Part shown: positions 1-13,500 of the stretch, in pieces
Position numbering within the stretch: the first letter of the stretch is position 1
Layout of the letters: the number at the start of each line of letters is the position of its first letter
Source of the DNA: Sipunculus nudus
Taxonomy: Eukaryota; Annelida; Sipuncula; Golfingiida; Sipunculidae
Direction: 5' to 3'
DNA length: 64,000 bases
Assembly (NCBI GenBank): GCA_026874595.1
Contig: CM049320.1
Location: forward strand, 9,179,464-9,243,463
Position numbers and translations under genes: made by a program
Notes under the pieces: generated by a model
What the model saw: only the letters and a program-made list of their open reading frames with translations
What the model was told of the DNA's origin: nothing
Database searches by the model: none

Positions 1-1100
1 GTTATTGTATCTTTTGTATTAAAAATATTTCATTTGTTCAACTAAAAATGCAAAAATAGGACACTAATAAGAATGCTTTTGTCAGAATAAGGTGAGAAGT
101 ATTAGAAGCAATGGTCAAGGGAATCTTGTTCTTGAAATAACTGTGATTTTAGACACACTCATATATACATATATACAGTTGTGATCGAGCCCCAAAGGGT
201 TAACGTGTTTTTTTTTACATCCGGACGCAGAGATATACCCGTACTTTATGACATTGTCCTGTTGGTAATAATTAAAAAATGACGATGAACTCGACTGTTA
301 GTGTACAGTTAGTGCTCATTGTCACTTATTTTGGAAGATCAGCCCTGTGCCTTAGAAACATATACAGAATCCTGTAACTGTTTATAGTAACAAGCTTTGC
401 CAAAAACTATGAACCCTTTTCCGATTATATAACCCCATGATTTACAGGCAGATATAGGCTTAGGTTGAAAAAAAGGATACAAGTTTAAATCTAAATTATA
501 AGCTGAACCCCCAATGGTATTCCAACGAATATACGAGTGACTTTAAAGATGAGAAAAAAATAAATTGACTTTAGCTTGCGAATTAGTGCATCATTTTCTG
601 ACAGATATCCTCCTCCATAAAACATCACCTTTAGGGTCACTGTTCAATGTGTACCAACAAAAAAAATACATTTTTTTACAGTTGAAATTACAGCGCAAGT
701 CTGTCCACAATAGGATGTGCGTGTCTTCCCCAGAGATGCACATCAAACAGCTGGAGAACTTATTATTTGTGAATCAGGGTATGACAGCCCAATTGCGTCT
801 ATTGGTATGCTTTCCGGTAACACTGGTGTTTTTTGAGGGTATGTGTGTCCCTGGTCAGTTTGGAATTCGAAGACAACATCGGAACATAACGACCCATTAC
901 GTTAGGGCCAAGTGCCACGCCGGGTCACTAAACCTGACTCAAAACATACGGAGTTCATAACAAGTGCTGCGCACCATTTTGGACGCGCTCCGTCCAGTAG
1001 ATATATGAAGCCAGAGGTATGTGGTTCTGTATATAATAAGGAGCTAACAGACCCTGGTTATTAAGAAATTAAACAAACGCTGTAAAACACTATCCCATTT
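1..1100. other. No gene seen; AT-rich unique-looking DNA
   Basis: I see no supported gene here. The longest open frame (565-960, +) begins at TTG, not ATG, has no recognisable domain, and no splice signals frame it, so I do not call it. The left edge shows no clear repeat family. Confidence 0.5.
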
Positions 1101-1139
1101 GAAAAGAATGGGAACTATACATCAATTATCATTATATGG

Positions 1140-3045
1140 AATAAACTAGAGAATCACTTACTTTACTTAGAACCGTCCAGGCATGCACACGGGACCAATT
1201 GACTTTAGACAGGTTTTCCGTATTTGAAAATTGTTTTATTGGTCTTGACCGGTAAGCGCCGTGATTTCATTTACAGGATGGCATTAGAAGGAACGATGAA
1301 AATCCAAGAACAAAAACTACCGAAAAAATATCTCGATTCACATCATGTTGAAACGGGAAGGGTAATTATGATTTTTTAAAGGAATGAAGAAGGGGTTTAT
1401 CTTCAATCTCAAGGGGACAAGGACTCACTGCCGAGAGAACGAGAGTTCTTATCTCAGTCAAAGAGTAGCAAGAATGCCCACGGTTGGGCCCTTCCAAAGA
1501 TGAGTTCTAGGGATAACTAGAAAGCTCTTCCCCATTGCTACAATTTGTAGTTGAAAATTATTTGTGCCACCTGTTCAAGATGGATTATGTGGATGACATT
1601 TCCAATTTATGTGCCACTTTTAACTGTGAACACATAATACTAATTATGGATGGTAAAACTGATATAATGGGTCCCTTTCTGACATTTTCCTGCCCATTAA
1701 TCAAAGTTAAAAGGTATATTAAGCCCTTTTTGAAAAAAAAAATCTACCAGTTGTGAACGTTAGGCAAAAATATCATGGTATTCAGCTGAGTGTCATTACC
1801 TATTGCTCACATGTCTTTTACAGCGTAATTATCCCATCGACTACGCAGTTTTCACCCTTTTATTGACTTTTTTAACCTTTTTACTTGGATTGCATTAAAA
1901 GACCTTATATAATCGTACTAGCTCCAACTACCTGACAATGGTCTTTAACCAAAAACTGCATAGCCGGCTTTGCGGAACGTAGCAAATGATTCTAAATATA
2001 ATGATCTGGTGTTTTATAGTGCTATAGTCATCCGTCAGGTACGTATTTCGATATAGTTAATGCGATACCCGGTACCTATTAACCATACACTTTGTTTTAC
2101 TCTCTGTATCACGTCTGATTAAATGTTCTTTTAGTAAAATGTTTTAAAAACAAAATATGGTAGTTTAGGCTAGGGTTACATGACCTGTATCTACATTTGT
2201 CAGCATTTATCCTGTCTCATCGAAACGACAGCTTCGGTAATCGTATCGACGTGGCGTATCGATATATATCCTATTCGATACATCGGTATACTGATACATC
2301 CCTGCTATAGAGAGAAGCTACTTATTATACATAAAGTTTCAGTAAAGCCATGTCAGTGGGAAATAAAAATAGCAAGAAATTCCAATCAACGATAAAATTA
2401 TATCTAGACCCCCCTCTGGATCCGCTTCTGGGCAGTCGCTTAACTTAGATCATGCAAAATAAGACAGTATCGCTCACACACATAATTCTACTGAAAATTT
2501 CCTTTCCTAACCAACATCATTTCAACTGATATTTGTTTTTGGACCCTGAGAAAGGATGATTTATTTTACGTAGAACCGTCCCAACAAACAATTCACTTTT
2601 GACAGGTTTTTCTTTATTTGAATATTGATCTGTTGGTCTAGATCCATAAGGCGCTGGGGTTCCTATGAAAGCATTGTACCTGGCATTGGAAGAAACGATG
2701 AATAACAACACAATATGATAAACAACATTATGATTCAAATTAAGTGGAACGAAGGAAGGATAAGTATGATTTTTTTAAGGGACGAAGAAGGAGTTTTTCT
2801 TCAATCTCAATAATATATGTCTGTCCAATAAAATACCATTTTTGTAGACTTGTGGTGAGCACATGACTCATTGGTTACGATGGGTCCCTTCCACTCATGG
2901 TAAGAATAAGAGTTGACACTTTAAAGAAATTATAAAGGCGGTAATCTCAACCAAGAAATCCGAAAAAAAATAGGTAATGATTGCGGTACGAATTGTGTTA
3001 AGGTCATTGTACAAAAAATCAATCTTGATGCTTCCTTGCACATGG
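1140..3045 (+). repeat. Divergent partial copies of the 865-bp tandem unit
   Basis: Segments around 1140-1470 and 2510-2820 carry the same ordered motifs as the array to their right: a stretch ending in TTATTTTACG or similar, then GAACCGTCC, a GACAGGTTTT-type motif, GTATTTGAA or TTATTTGAA, GGTAAGCGCCG or similar, and a GGCATTGGAAG-type motif. They are clearly older and interrupted. Both also contain a GAAGAAGG...TTTTCTTCAATCTCAA stretch that the younger copies lack. The array therefore seems to have expanded from left-hand ancestors. No coding potential is evident. Confidence 0.6.
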
Positions 3046-5795
3046 GTCTGAGTCTGACCAAGAAGACCAATCTGTCTGAATGTTATGGTTCAAGTGGTCG
3101 TATAGGTAAAGTCGTCGTTCAGAGCAAAAAAAGAAGAAAGTATCCGACAAATCCATACACACATATTTTTTAAAGTAGACTTTCCATTTAAATCAACATA
3201 TATTCAACTGATATTTGTTTTCTGGAACCTAACAGGAAATGTGATGAGTGAAAAGCTCATTTATTTTACGTAAAACCCTCCAAACTAAAACAACAGAACT
3301 CATAGGCGGGGGAACATGACTTAAGGCCGCAGCCTAAGAGCTGTGCGATTGTTCATTGTTAATTGGAAGGTGCGTCCCTGTGTGTCTTGTTACTCCGTAT
3401 TTTTTACTTCGTCTTTGCATACACTCTTAAGAAGGTTTTGAGGTCGTACGGTTAACGGCAGCAGGATGGATCCAGCATTTAGGGAAAGGGATCCAACCCA
3501 GGAGGACCTATGCTTAAGCAAAAGAGGTTACCAGGTCCGAAAAAAGGGGATCCAATTTGTCTGATTTTCATGGTTCAAATGGTTGTATAGGTTAAGTCGT
3601 CGTTTAGAGCAAAAAAGGTAGAAAGTATCCCACACACCCATACACACATCATTTTTTCGTAGATTTTCCATTTTAAGTAACATATTATCAACTGATATGT
3701 GTTTTTTTTAATCTAACAGGAAATGTGATGAATTTAAACAAAAGAAAAATGAGGAAACAAGAGAAAGGCTCATTTATTTTACGTACAACCCTCCAAACTA
3801 ACACAATAGATGGCTTGACGTCACCATTTCAACCCAACTAACTTAGACAAATGTTTCGTATTTGAATAGATTTGGACAGTTGGTGTGGATCGGTAAGCGC
3901 TGTTATTCCTATTACGGACGGGGATTTACTGGCATTGTAAGAAATGTGAAAAATGGAAAAGTACATTTTGAAATCAACGTCAAGATTCACCGTTGAAAAA
4001 AGAAGGGCAAATGCCATATATTTTAATCTGTTCTACGCAAACGATGTGAATATGATTTTCAAGGAGACGAAATGAAGGTTATTCAAAATTCTGAAAATAT
4101 ATTCCTATCTATCAAAATACCGATCAAAGGCCAAATGTTGTAGTCTTTTGTACCCGCACAGAACTCATAGGCGGGGGAACATGACTTAAGGCCGCAGCCT
4201 AAGAGCTGTGCGATTGTTCATTGTTAATAGGAAGGTGCGTCCCTGTGTGTCTTGTTACTCCGTATTTTTTACTTCGTCTTTGCATACACTCTTAAGAAGG
4301 TTTTGAGGTCGTACAGTTAAGGGCAGCAGGATGGATCCAGCATTTAGGGAAAGGGATCCAACCCAGGAGGACCTATGCTTAAGCAAAAGAGGTTACCAGG
4401 TCCGAAAAAAGGGGATCCAATTTGTCTGATTTTCATGGTTCAAATGGTTGTATAGGTTAAGTCGTCGTTTAGAGCAAAAAAGGAAGAAAGTATCCCACAC
4501 ACCCATACACACATCATTTTTTCGTAGATTTTCCATTTTAAGTAACATATTATCAACTGATATGTGTTTTTTTTAATCTAACAGGAAATGTGATGAATTT
4601 AAACAAAAGAAAAATGAGGAAACAAGAGAAAGGCTCATTTATTTTACGTACAACCCTCCAAACTAACACAATAGATGGCTTGACGTCACCATTTCAACCC
4701 AACAAACTTAGACAAATGTTTCGTATTTGAATAGATTTGGACAGTTGGTGTGGATCGGTAAGCGCTGTTATTCCTATTACGGACGGGGATTTACTGGCAT
4801 TGTAAGAAATGTGAAAAGTACATTTTGAAATCAACGTCAAAATTCACCTGTTGAAAAAGGAAAGGCAAATACCATGTATTTTAATCTGTTCTACACAAAC
4901 GATTTGAATATGATTTTCAAGAAAGCAAAATTAAGGTAATTAAAATTCGTGGGAATATATTCCTGTCTATCAAAATACCGATCAAAGGCCGAACGCCGTA
5001 GTCTTTTGGTAAAGCACAGGACTATTAAGCGGGGGAACATGACTTAAGTTCGCAGCTTAAGAGCTGTGCGATTGTTTACGGTTAATTGGAAGGTGCGTCC
5101 CTGTGTGTCTTGTTACTCCGTATTTTTTACTTCGTCTTTGCATACACTCTTAAGGTTTTGAGGTCGTACGGGTTAGGGAAGCATAGATGGATCTATCATT
5201 TAGGGAAAAGGGGTCCAACCAAGAAGGACTATTGTAAAAGCAAAAGAGGTTACCGGGTCCGAAAAAGGGGATCCAATCTGTCTGAAATTTAAGGTTCAGG
5301 TGGTCGTATTGCTAAAGTCGTTGGTTAGAGGGGAAAAAAGAAGAAGATAGTATCGAAAACACCCATAAAAACGTCATTTTTCCTTAAACTTTCCTTTTCA
5401 ATCACCATATTATCAACTGATCTGTGTTTTCTTGAACCTTAAAGGAAATGTGATGAATTATTAAAAAAATGGAGGAAACAAGAGAAAGACTCTTTTTTTT
5501 ACGTAGAACCCTCGAAACTAACCCTAAGGATCGCTTGACGTCACCATTTCAACACAATTAACTTAAGCCAAGTTTTCCGTATTTGAATAGTTTTAGACAG
5601 TTGATGTGTGTCGTTAAGCGCTGTTAATCCTATTACGGAAAAGGATTTACTGGTATTGGAAGAAATGAGAAAAAAGGAAAAGTACATTTTGACATCAACG
5701 TCAAGATTCTCCTGTTGAAAAAGGAAAGGCAAATGCCATGTATTTTAGTCTGTCCTACACAAACGATTTGAATACGATTTTCAAGGAAACTTTTG
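3046..5795 (+). repeat. Tandem array, about 865-bp unit, near three full copies
   Basis: A unit starting at CAGAACTCATAGGCGGG recurs at 3294, 4159 and (diverged) 5017, giving periods of 865 and 858 bp. A truncated copy occupies 3046-3293. Copies one and two are almost identical by eye; the third has small indels and ends near 5795. Each copy contains a perfect TGACGTCA octamer (3816, 4681, 5536) and a TTATTTTACGTA-type stretch. A 68-residue frame at 5086-5292 exists only in copy three, so it is not a conserved gene. Recent unequal crossing-over explains the similarity. Function is unknown; satellite-like or part of a larger mobile element are both possible. Confidence 0.85.
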
Positions 5796-7780
5796 ATCGG
5801 CTTTTGATCGTCTTTTGACAAAGATATAAGACAATATCGATTGTGAGGTGTTTGATGTCCTTGATCATTGACCTATATTCACTGAATAAAAGCTGTGAAT
5901 ATGTGAATAATATTGACTGAATCTATGAATTTTAAAGAAATTGCTGCAAAATGTGTTGCCTTTAGTGTGTTTAATGCCAGTAAAACAACAACATAGAAGA
6001 TAAAATTGACAACAACAGATTAACAGACAGATATAATGACAAATAAATCCAATTAAATGCTACCAAACTTATCCTCTCTGGTCTTACAAATGACAATGTC
6101 ACAAAAATAAGTAAAGGTACTTTCAAATATCAAAAAAAGTTTAACCATGGTATCTACAGTATGAGAGAGTATGAGAGGAAAGGCAATGGCATGACAATTT
6201 ATCTACCGGTTATACAGACTGCTAACTTCAAGGAAATCAATAACGCAGTAAAAACAAAATTAACTGAACACAAGAAAACAGATCGACCTACTACGATATA
6301 TTGGTACAAGATCAACAAAACTTAATCATATTATAATATTAGCAACGTAAAGATAAATAAAAAAAAAAAGATTTGACACGTGTAGTTCCAGCGGTAAAAT
6401 GTATAAACTTGCCGAAGCTAGAAAGCTTCACAATAAATGTTCACTAAAGCGCCCGCTCTTTTATTATATTTTATGAGTTCCCGCGCCGATATAAACATAT
6501 GTTTGTGTAAATGGATAGATAACCTGAATGATCCATAGTATTCCCAGCAATCTTAAGAAGATCAAGTAGCTTTTTTGCTGACATCTTATTAAAGAACACA
6601 TGAGGAAAGGACATAAGCAAAGATGTAACCATATGAGATGTAAAGTATAGTATGCATTATGTTATAATTGTCTGCATATTTCAACCTTATTATTTTGGTT
6701 ACCCCTAACCAGTTTTTGAATTTAAATTTTATTATGTGATCAGTATTTTTCATTAATAGCCTAGAAAGAAGACACGGGCATAAAGTTAACGTAAAAGTAC
6801 CAATAATGAGATATGTGAAACAACAGACAATTCCATATCTATTCAGTCAATGTTTCATATATGCCGACTTTGAAGTCAATTTGTAAAATGCCTGAATAGT
6901 TCAGTCATTTTATAAGGTACCTAGGTTAATCAAGCATTTTGTTAATTGACTGAAAATTTAAGGCAATGTACAAAGTGACTGATTTTACACATTGATTGTA
7001 ACATTATATATATATATATATATATATAAAATTTATTAAATTGGCAAAATACAACTTTGACCTATGACACAAATTTTGTTGGATTCAGTCATTTTCTCTT
7101 TTTAGAGGAGGTTGCTACGGTAACCGTCTAGGTACTGTTTTGGAAATCCAAATTCCAGTTTTTTTTTGTGACGATGGCGCAAAACCTCTGCCCTAGAGGA
7201 AGAGGTTACCTGAACTTTTTATACAATTTGTCCGGCTCAACTTCTTACAGATATGTATCCTATTCTGTCTTAAAACTTCTTTCTTTTTAAGGTAAGGTAT
7301 GTTAAAATTAAATCAGAGACGACTAGCCAGTTGTCTGAGCTGCTTCTTTTGCTGCTTACATATACTGTTGTTTACTGCATGTTTTCTGCTTTTATTCTTT
7401 CAAACAAGGGACAGTAAACCTATTGACAGTCTTTTACTCTGTCAACTACAAATACATTTTGCTTGTTCGGATAATTTGTTCGCTCAACGACCTGGATCTT
7501 GATATGCTTTGATTAAATTTCCATACTGCTTAAAATCGATAAAATTAAATGCTCGTCCTTATTTAGGATGTTCGAATTTTTTCACCTCGAGCTTCAACTG
7601 GCTGCTGTTGTAAAATGACTACTATTGTGGGAAAAATAGTGGGAACGATTACCTTCTACCTCCACGCTGACAAACGTCCCCACTACGGCTCTTTTGAGAC
7701 AAGGAAAGACACATGTGTAATTCTGTAAGCAGAAGTGTAGGTGAACAATTATACTGTTTTTAGTGAGGAGCTGATAGAAC
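5796..7780. other. No gene; diverged dispersed repeat and (AT)n tract
   Basis: Around 5840-6130 the sequence matches 48560-48850 in several blocks (TTGATCATTGACCTAT; a GCTACCA...CCTCTCTGG block), so it is a diverged dispersed repeat. 6870-7010 matches 29100-29230 (TTTATAAGGT, AATTGACTGAAAA, TTGACTGATTT-like blocks). A (TA)n run lies at 7005-7028. An ATG-started 67-codon frame at 7299-7502 is Cys/Leu-rich but has no domain I can name and is not called. Confidence 0.5.
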
Positions 7781-7789
7781 GTACATACG

Positions 7790-9229
7790 ATAATGTCCGT
7801 ACATGTTATATATGGTAATGACTATAAACAAATATCCTTTTAACTTGTCTGTTGACTGTTTTAAGTGTTTTATTATTTTATTATTACGGCCATATTGGAA
7901 TGAAACGAGACGCGGAATTATTCCGGACTCTAATGGTTAAACTCGTTTACATTCAAATCTTTACCAGTTAGGGTTATGGGGATGGCTGGGATTACTTGGA
8001 ACAACCGGCTAACTTCAAAATCGAAATTCATGAAAACCGAAAAAAACTTCTTTTCTTGATTGAACCTACACATACTTACTAGATGTTATTTATTTCATGA
8101 TGTCCGTATCACAAAAGATACGTGCATATTATTTTCCTTGAAACAACTCTAATTTAACATGTTTCAACAGCCTGTAGCCGCTGTATTTATAGCTACACCA
8201 TCTGTGGATTTAGAAGCCTAAGCGCACTGTGGTGGAAAGAACATTTATGCACAGTTCTTAAACAGACTCGTACTCTTGTTGGTATGATCCTGCAAAGAGA
8301 GTTGCGAGGATCAGTTTTTTTTTCAAATGTACCTTTTTAAATACAATATATTCGCCTAAACCTTTTGTTTCAATGCGTCGGTTTAGGATTCTTTGAACGT
8401 TTCCCCAACTATCTATTACCTTGACCTCAAGAACATATATTTTTCAAGTACGAAGTGTATATTGCGGTATTATTAATTAAGGGTTCTTTTTGGTAAGATT
8501 GGTATAATTATACACATTGAAAGTGGTCTTTCCTGCATCTAGTTAGAGGCTGATATATAAAATCTAAGGCAATCATCAGCTGTTGACACGGTTTACCTCA
8601 GTTTCATGAGTTTCATCACGATTACTAAACAAATCTACAGAAATATATTATTTTTTTACATACACTGATGGAAAATGCGAATAATGCCTAAAATGAGCAC
8701 AAAATTGGTTTGAAAGAATATGATTAAATCGTGAAATAATATTTAATGTAGATCTTTTAGGTAAATTGGTGATATTTTAGTTGAAATCATAAACTTTGAA
8801 AAAATGAAGAACAATTGGCATTGAAACGTTTTAAACTATATATAGTGATCACCTGATTTCCTTGATGTAGTTCATATGTTGAAATGTGTCTCTTATTTCA
8901 AAGCTACTCTATTGACAATACTAACAAACAAAAATCTAACCACATAAAATATATCAGTTTCAAAACTATTTGTATAAAAATGTGACCTGTAAATTGTATA
9001 TCTGGAAAGATATCGTTTTACAAGAAATGAAGGGAGATTTACCGAAACATTCACTGGTGTCATCTATTATTATTAAAAAAGTACCTGATGCAAAAATCAA
9101 GATTTCTCTACATTTAAAATGGCAAAGTTAGAAAATAATTTAATTTTCCCAGAAATACGTAACCATGGTACAATCAAAATAGACCAATTTTGTAGTGAGG
9201 GAAATAGCCAAAGCGAACCAAATAAACTA
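7790..9229 (+). repeat. Dispersed repeat R1, copy A (left part)
   Basis: The order of blocks here matches 26970-27890 and 19895-20880: GCCATATTGGAA, an ACTCGTTT.CATTCAAA block, TTTGAACGTTTCC, CAATCATCAGCTGTTGA, then a CCATGGTA...TTTGTAGTGAG block. The repeat is broken at about 9229 (…AATAAACTA) by the LINE that follows, and its 3' end resumes at about 14466. No protein is recognised; family identity is unknown. Confidence 0.75.
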
Positions 9230-9580
9230 TAAGGTGTGAGGTCAGTGGACCCTACTGCACCAGGTCCCTCTAGAGCCAGGTCTATTGTCAATGTGTTTGA
9301 AGGAACCTTAATAATGTGTTTGTAATTTCAAACTCCACTGCCTGGCAGGTTAAAACATTGTGAACTATGATTTAATATTTAATGTTGAGATTTTGTTTGT
9401 TCTGAAGTGGTTTTGAATCTATGCCTTCCCAAGTCCTGATACAACATTCATTTATTTTGTATTTGTTATAAAAACAGTAACTCAGGCTAATGTATTTTCT
9501 CTTCTCCTTCGTCCCCTAGTACCCCACATAAATATCAGAGGTTTAATTTGTCAGATAAAAAGGGAAAATCAGTTGAAAAA

Positions 9581-10321
9581 ATGGCTCTTACTACAGACAC
9601 ATTAAGAAAAATGAGTTGGAGGAAAAAAATAGTAAGACAAATCACAGAAAGATTTGATTCAACAGTTCAGCTGTTAGAAAGTAAAGTCATGACACTGGAA
9701 AATGAAAATGAAGGCTTGAAAAGTGACATTAAAAGGTTATCAGATCAGGTTGCTCACTTAGAAGCGGTGACAAGCATGTCTTGTACAGAAGCTAGAGAGG
9801 CTCAGAGGAGGTCAGTTGAACTTGAACAGTACTGTAGAAAAGGAAATATTAGGATTTTTGGTATTGGAGAGAGGGATCTAGATGAAATAGGAGTAGAAAA
9901 TTGCAAAGAAATTGTGCAACAGTTTTGCAAAGAAAAGCTTAGGGTTGACATTGAAAGAAAAGATATTGATGCTGCCCATAGTGTTGGTAAATATACTGGA
10001 AATAATGCTGCTCCTGGAAGGGGGCCCAGGGCAATTATGGTTAAATTTCTGAGAAGAGAAGTCAAAGAAATAGTGATGAAGGAAAGGAGAAAATGCAAAG
10101 TATCAAGAGTAGAAATAGTGGATGATTTTTGTAAAGAACTTCATGAACTGTACAACAGAGTAAAAAATGACCAAAGAATAAAAGAGGCATGGATTTGGGA
10201 TGGGAAGGTTTTCATAAAGGATTTAAGAGGAGGGATTAAACAGATCAGACACGGACAATCATTGGAACAGCTAATTGCAATTGCTTCATATTGTAAATAT
10301 AATAATAAATATAATAATTAA
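9581..10321 (+). CDS. LINE ORF1p-like protein (L1 ORF1 / Transposase_22-like)
   Basis: ORF1 of the LINE: an RNA-binding chaperone-type protein expected to coat element RNA in cytoplasmic particles. The first ATG gives 246 residues; an in-frame TTG lies 11 codons upstream. Residues about 25-85 form a Leu/Glu/Lys-rich coiled coil. It is followed by the motif LEQYCRKGNIRIFGI, typical of the RRM-like domain of L1-type ORF1 proteins, then an IDAAHSVG block and a C-terminal part with EAWIWDGKVFIKD, matching the conserved end of these proteins. It is the only intact element frame in the window. It stands about 200 bp before ORF2. Invertebrate CR1-like ORF1 proteins share this layout, so the clade assignment rests more on ORF2. 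Confidence 0.85.
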   Translation: MALTTDTLRKMSWRKKIVRQITERFDSTVQLLESKVMTLENENEGLKSDIKRLSDQVAHLEAVTSMSCTEAREAQRRSVELEQYCRKGNIRIFGIGERDLDEIGVENCKEIVQQFCKEKLRVDIERKDIDAAHSVGKYTGNNAAPGRGPRAIMVKFLRREVKEIVMKERRKCKVSRVEIVDDFCKELHELYNRVKNDQRIKEAWIWDGKVFIKDLRGGIKQIRHGQSLEQLIAIASYCKYNNKYNN

Positions 10322-10518
10322 TATAAAGCCAGGCAAGGAAAATGACCATATGGTTTTATACTCATGTATATTGTATTTTGTATTTGTGATCATTGATATG
10401 AAGACCTGTAAGCTTAATGTAACACTGATGATTATGATGCATGATGATACAAATAAGAAATCTTCATATTTTAACTACCCTATAGATTCAAAACTAATTA
10501 TTTTTATGGCAGATAATA

Positions 10519-13500
10519 TTTAATTCCAAGTCCCCTCATTAAACATCAGGGGAATAAAAAAAAATATATGAAGAGAAGACAAATCTTAAATTGGTTAGTT
10601 AAACACAATCGTTATAATGGTGTAAGCTTTTTACAAGAATGCAACTGTACAAAACAGGACGAGAATACATGGTCTAATCAGTGGCGAGGAGTAACATATT
10701 TTTTTCACATGGAAATTCAAAGTCTTGTGGTGTATGAACATTAATTGGCAAGAATCTGGAATTCAGAGAAATTAATAAATCTATAGAACTTTCTGGGAGG
10801 GATATCTTTGTGGATTGTGAAATTAATGGTTTGCACTGTCTGCTTGACAAGCCCCAAACCATGAAACTCAGCAAGTCGAATTTTATGAAATGATCCTTAC
10901 TGAACTGTCAAAACTGACTATGGAAACAGATGTACAGATTATATGGGGTGGTGACTTTAATGTTCATCTTGCAGAACTTGACGCAGATGGAGGAAGGACC
11001 ACTGTTAAACATTATCCTGTCAATAAAATAACTTCCATCATGGAAGCTTTAAACCTGTGTGATATATGCGATTACTTGGCGATCAAATACTCCTTTAATT
11101 CAGAGACGTCTATATTATTTTTCAATAACAAACACTTTGCAGTGTTTTGTTACAAAATGTGATATAATTCCATCTGTTAGCACAGACCCTTCAGCAGTAT
11201 TAATATATGTAAACTTCAGCAAAGATTACAAAATGGGACCTTCTCACTGGTGTATGAACAATGGATTATTAAATGATACTGAATATTTGAAATTTGGTTA
11301 AGGAAAACATCAGTGAATGGAAACAGGAAATGAATACTGAAAAGGCAAAGACAAAATGGGAATATCTAAAATATAAAATTAGAGAGTTCACGATACAGTA
11401 TAGTAAATCAAAGGCTAAACGACTCAGAGAAAATAAAGTCTGGTTGAAAAAAAAGTGGCTAATCTTGAACAAGAATTAAGATGTTCTGATACACCTGAAA
11501 CGCAGGATTTATACCACACATCAAAGCAAACGTTACAGGAACATTATGACAACATCACACAAAGATTTATAATCAGGTCAAGGGCTCAGTGGCTGCAACA
11601 GGAAGAAAAGGGGTCTAGGTATTTTTTTTAACCTTGAGAAAAGAAAAAAAAAATAACTCTGTAAGAAGACAATTATATTTTAATGGTGAATATATTAAAG
11701 ATTCCAAAGATATTATGAGATTTATTAAAAACACATTTGAAGACAAATATAGGAAAAAAGTGTCATGTGATGGAACTGAGTTGCAAGATTTTTTTCGAAT
11801 ACTCCAAGCGCCAATGAAAACAATTTAATGAGATGGAAGCTGAGTCATGTGGGGCAAACATCACAAAAAGTGAGGTGTATACATGTTTAAAATCTATGAA
11901 AAATAACAAAACTCCAGGAAATGACGGTTTGACTAAAGAATTCTATATAGCATTATCTGATGATCTTGGACAGAGTTAAACTGAATGTGTAAATGAAAAC
12001 TATGATACTGGATAGGTGACATCAACACAAAAACCAGCTCTTGTAAAATTAATTCCCAGGCCAGGAAATAATTTAAACCATTTGAATGCCTAGGGACCGA
12101 TCAGCTTGTTAAATGTTGATGTAGAAATAATAAGCAAGGTTTTAGTAAAGCTCATTGAAAAATATCTGCAGAAAGTTATACAGCCTGATCAGTATGCATT
12201 TATAAAAGGTCGATATATCGCAGAACCTATAATATTGATTTGGGATATAATGTACTATACTGCTGAAGAGAAACTCCCAGGGATTATGTTTGCAACTGAT
12301 TTAGAATCTGCTTTTGACAGTGTAGATCATGATTTTATTTTGGCAGCTTTAAAATACTTTGGTTTCAGTCATTCATTTCTTAGATGGGTATAAAATATTA
12401 CATTAAGATATACAGAGTTCAGTTATGAATAACGGATTCACAACAGGTTATTTTCAGTTGGAAAGAGGAACTAGACAGGGTGACCCACTGGTAGCATAAT
12501 TATTTATAATTTTTATTGAAATATTGGCTATAATGATAAGACAAGATAAAGATATTCATGGAATACAGATTGGATATACCACTGTCAAAATGTTTGCAGA
12601 TGACACAACTGTTTTAGTCAAGGATGTTGATTCATTAAGCAAGGTTCTTGAAGTGCTGCAAATGTGTGAATATTATTCTTCACTTAAAATTAATCGTACA
12701 AAGTCAGAGGCAACTTGTATTGGGTCGATAAAAGATAAGGTATTGGAGAATTTTAATCTGAAATGGATCAACCTTACAGTGTCAACCATGAAAATACTTG
12801 GGATTTATTTTTCATACGATGATGATTTGGTGTACAAAAACAATTTCAAGAGGGTTGAACACAACGTAGCAACCACATTAAACATGTGGAAAGTAGAACA
12901 CTATCAATATATGGCACAGCAGAGATGGTCCGCTCATTGGCAATTACAAAACTTCTTTATGTAACTAATATGTTAGTATCACCAAATACTACAGTAAAGA
13001 ATTTAAAAAGACTACTCTGTGACTTTATTTGGAGGGCTAAGAGGCCTAAAGTAAAATATGCAACCATTATTGGACAGTATGAGAAAGGGGGGGGGGGGGG
13101 GAGGGGCCAATTTTCAAGACATTGAATGCAAAATAAAGACACAAAAAATAGTGTGGAGTGTGCATTTTGTGTTCAGAAGAATCTGCCAGTAGTAAAATTT
13201 TGAATTTCAGATTAAGGAAGATAGGCGGATTAAACTGTATAAGGGGAAACTTTGATATGAATGTGTTACCTAAAGGATTGCCAAGATTTTATTAGAAATG
13301 TTAAGAGGAATGGGCTTCATATGTATCAGTTTTGCCTGAATCGACAGAAGATGTCATATATCAAAGCTTGTGGAATAATAAATATATAAAGAATAATAAC
13401 ACACCTCTATACAACAAACATTATGTCAGAAGCAAATTATATTATATAAAAGACCTGGTAAATTATGATGGAAAGTGGAAGCCATGGGAAAAAATACGGG

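Noticed and set aside
565-960. 131-codon plus-strand frame
   Set aside because: It starts at TTG, has no domain and no splice context, and AT-rich DNA yields such frames by chance.
9802-10098. 98-codon minus-strand frame
   Set aside because: Antisense shadow of LINE ORF1.
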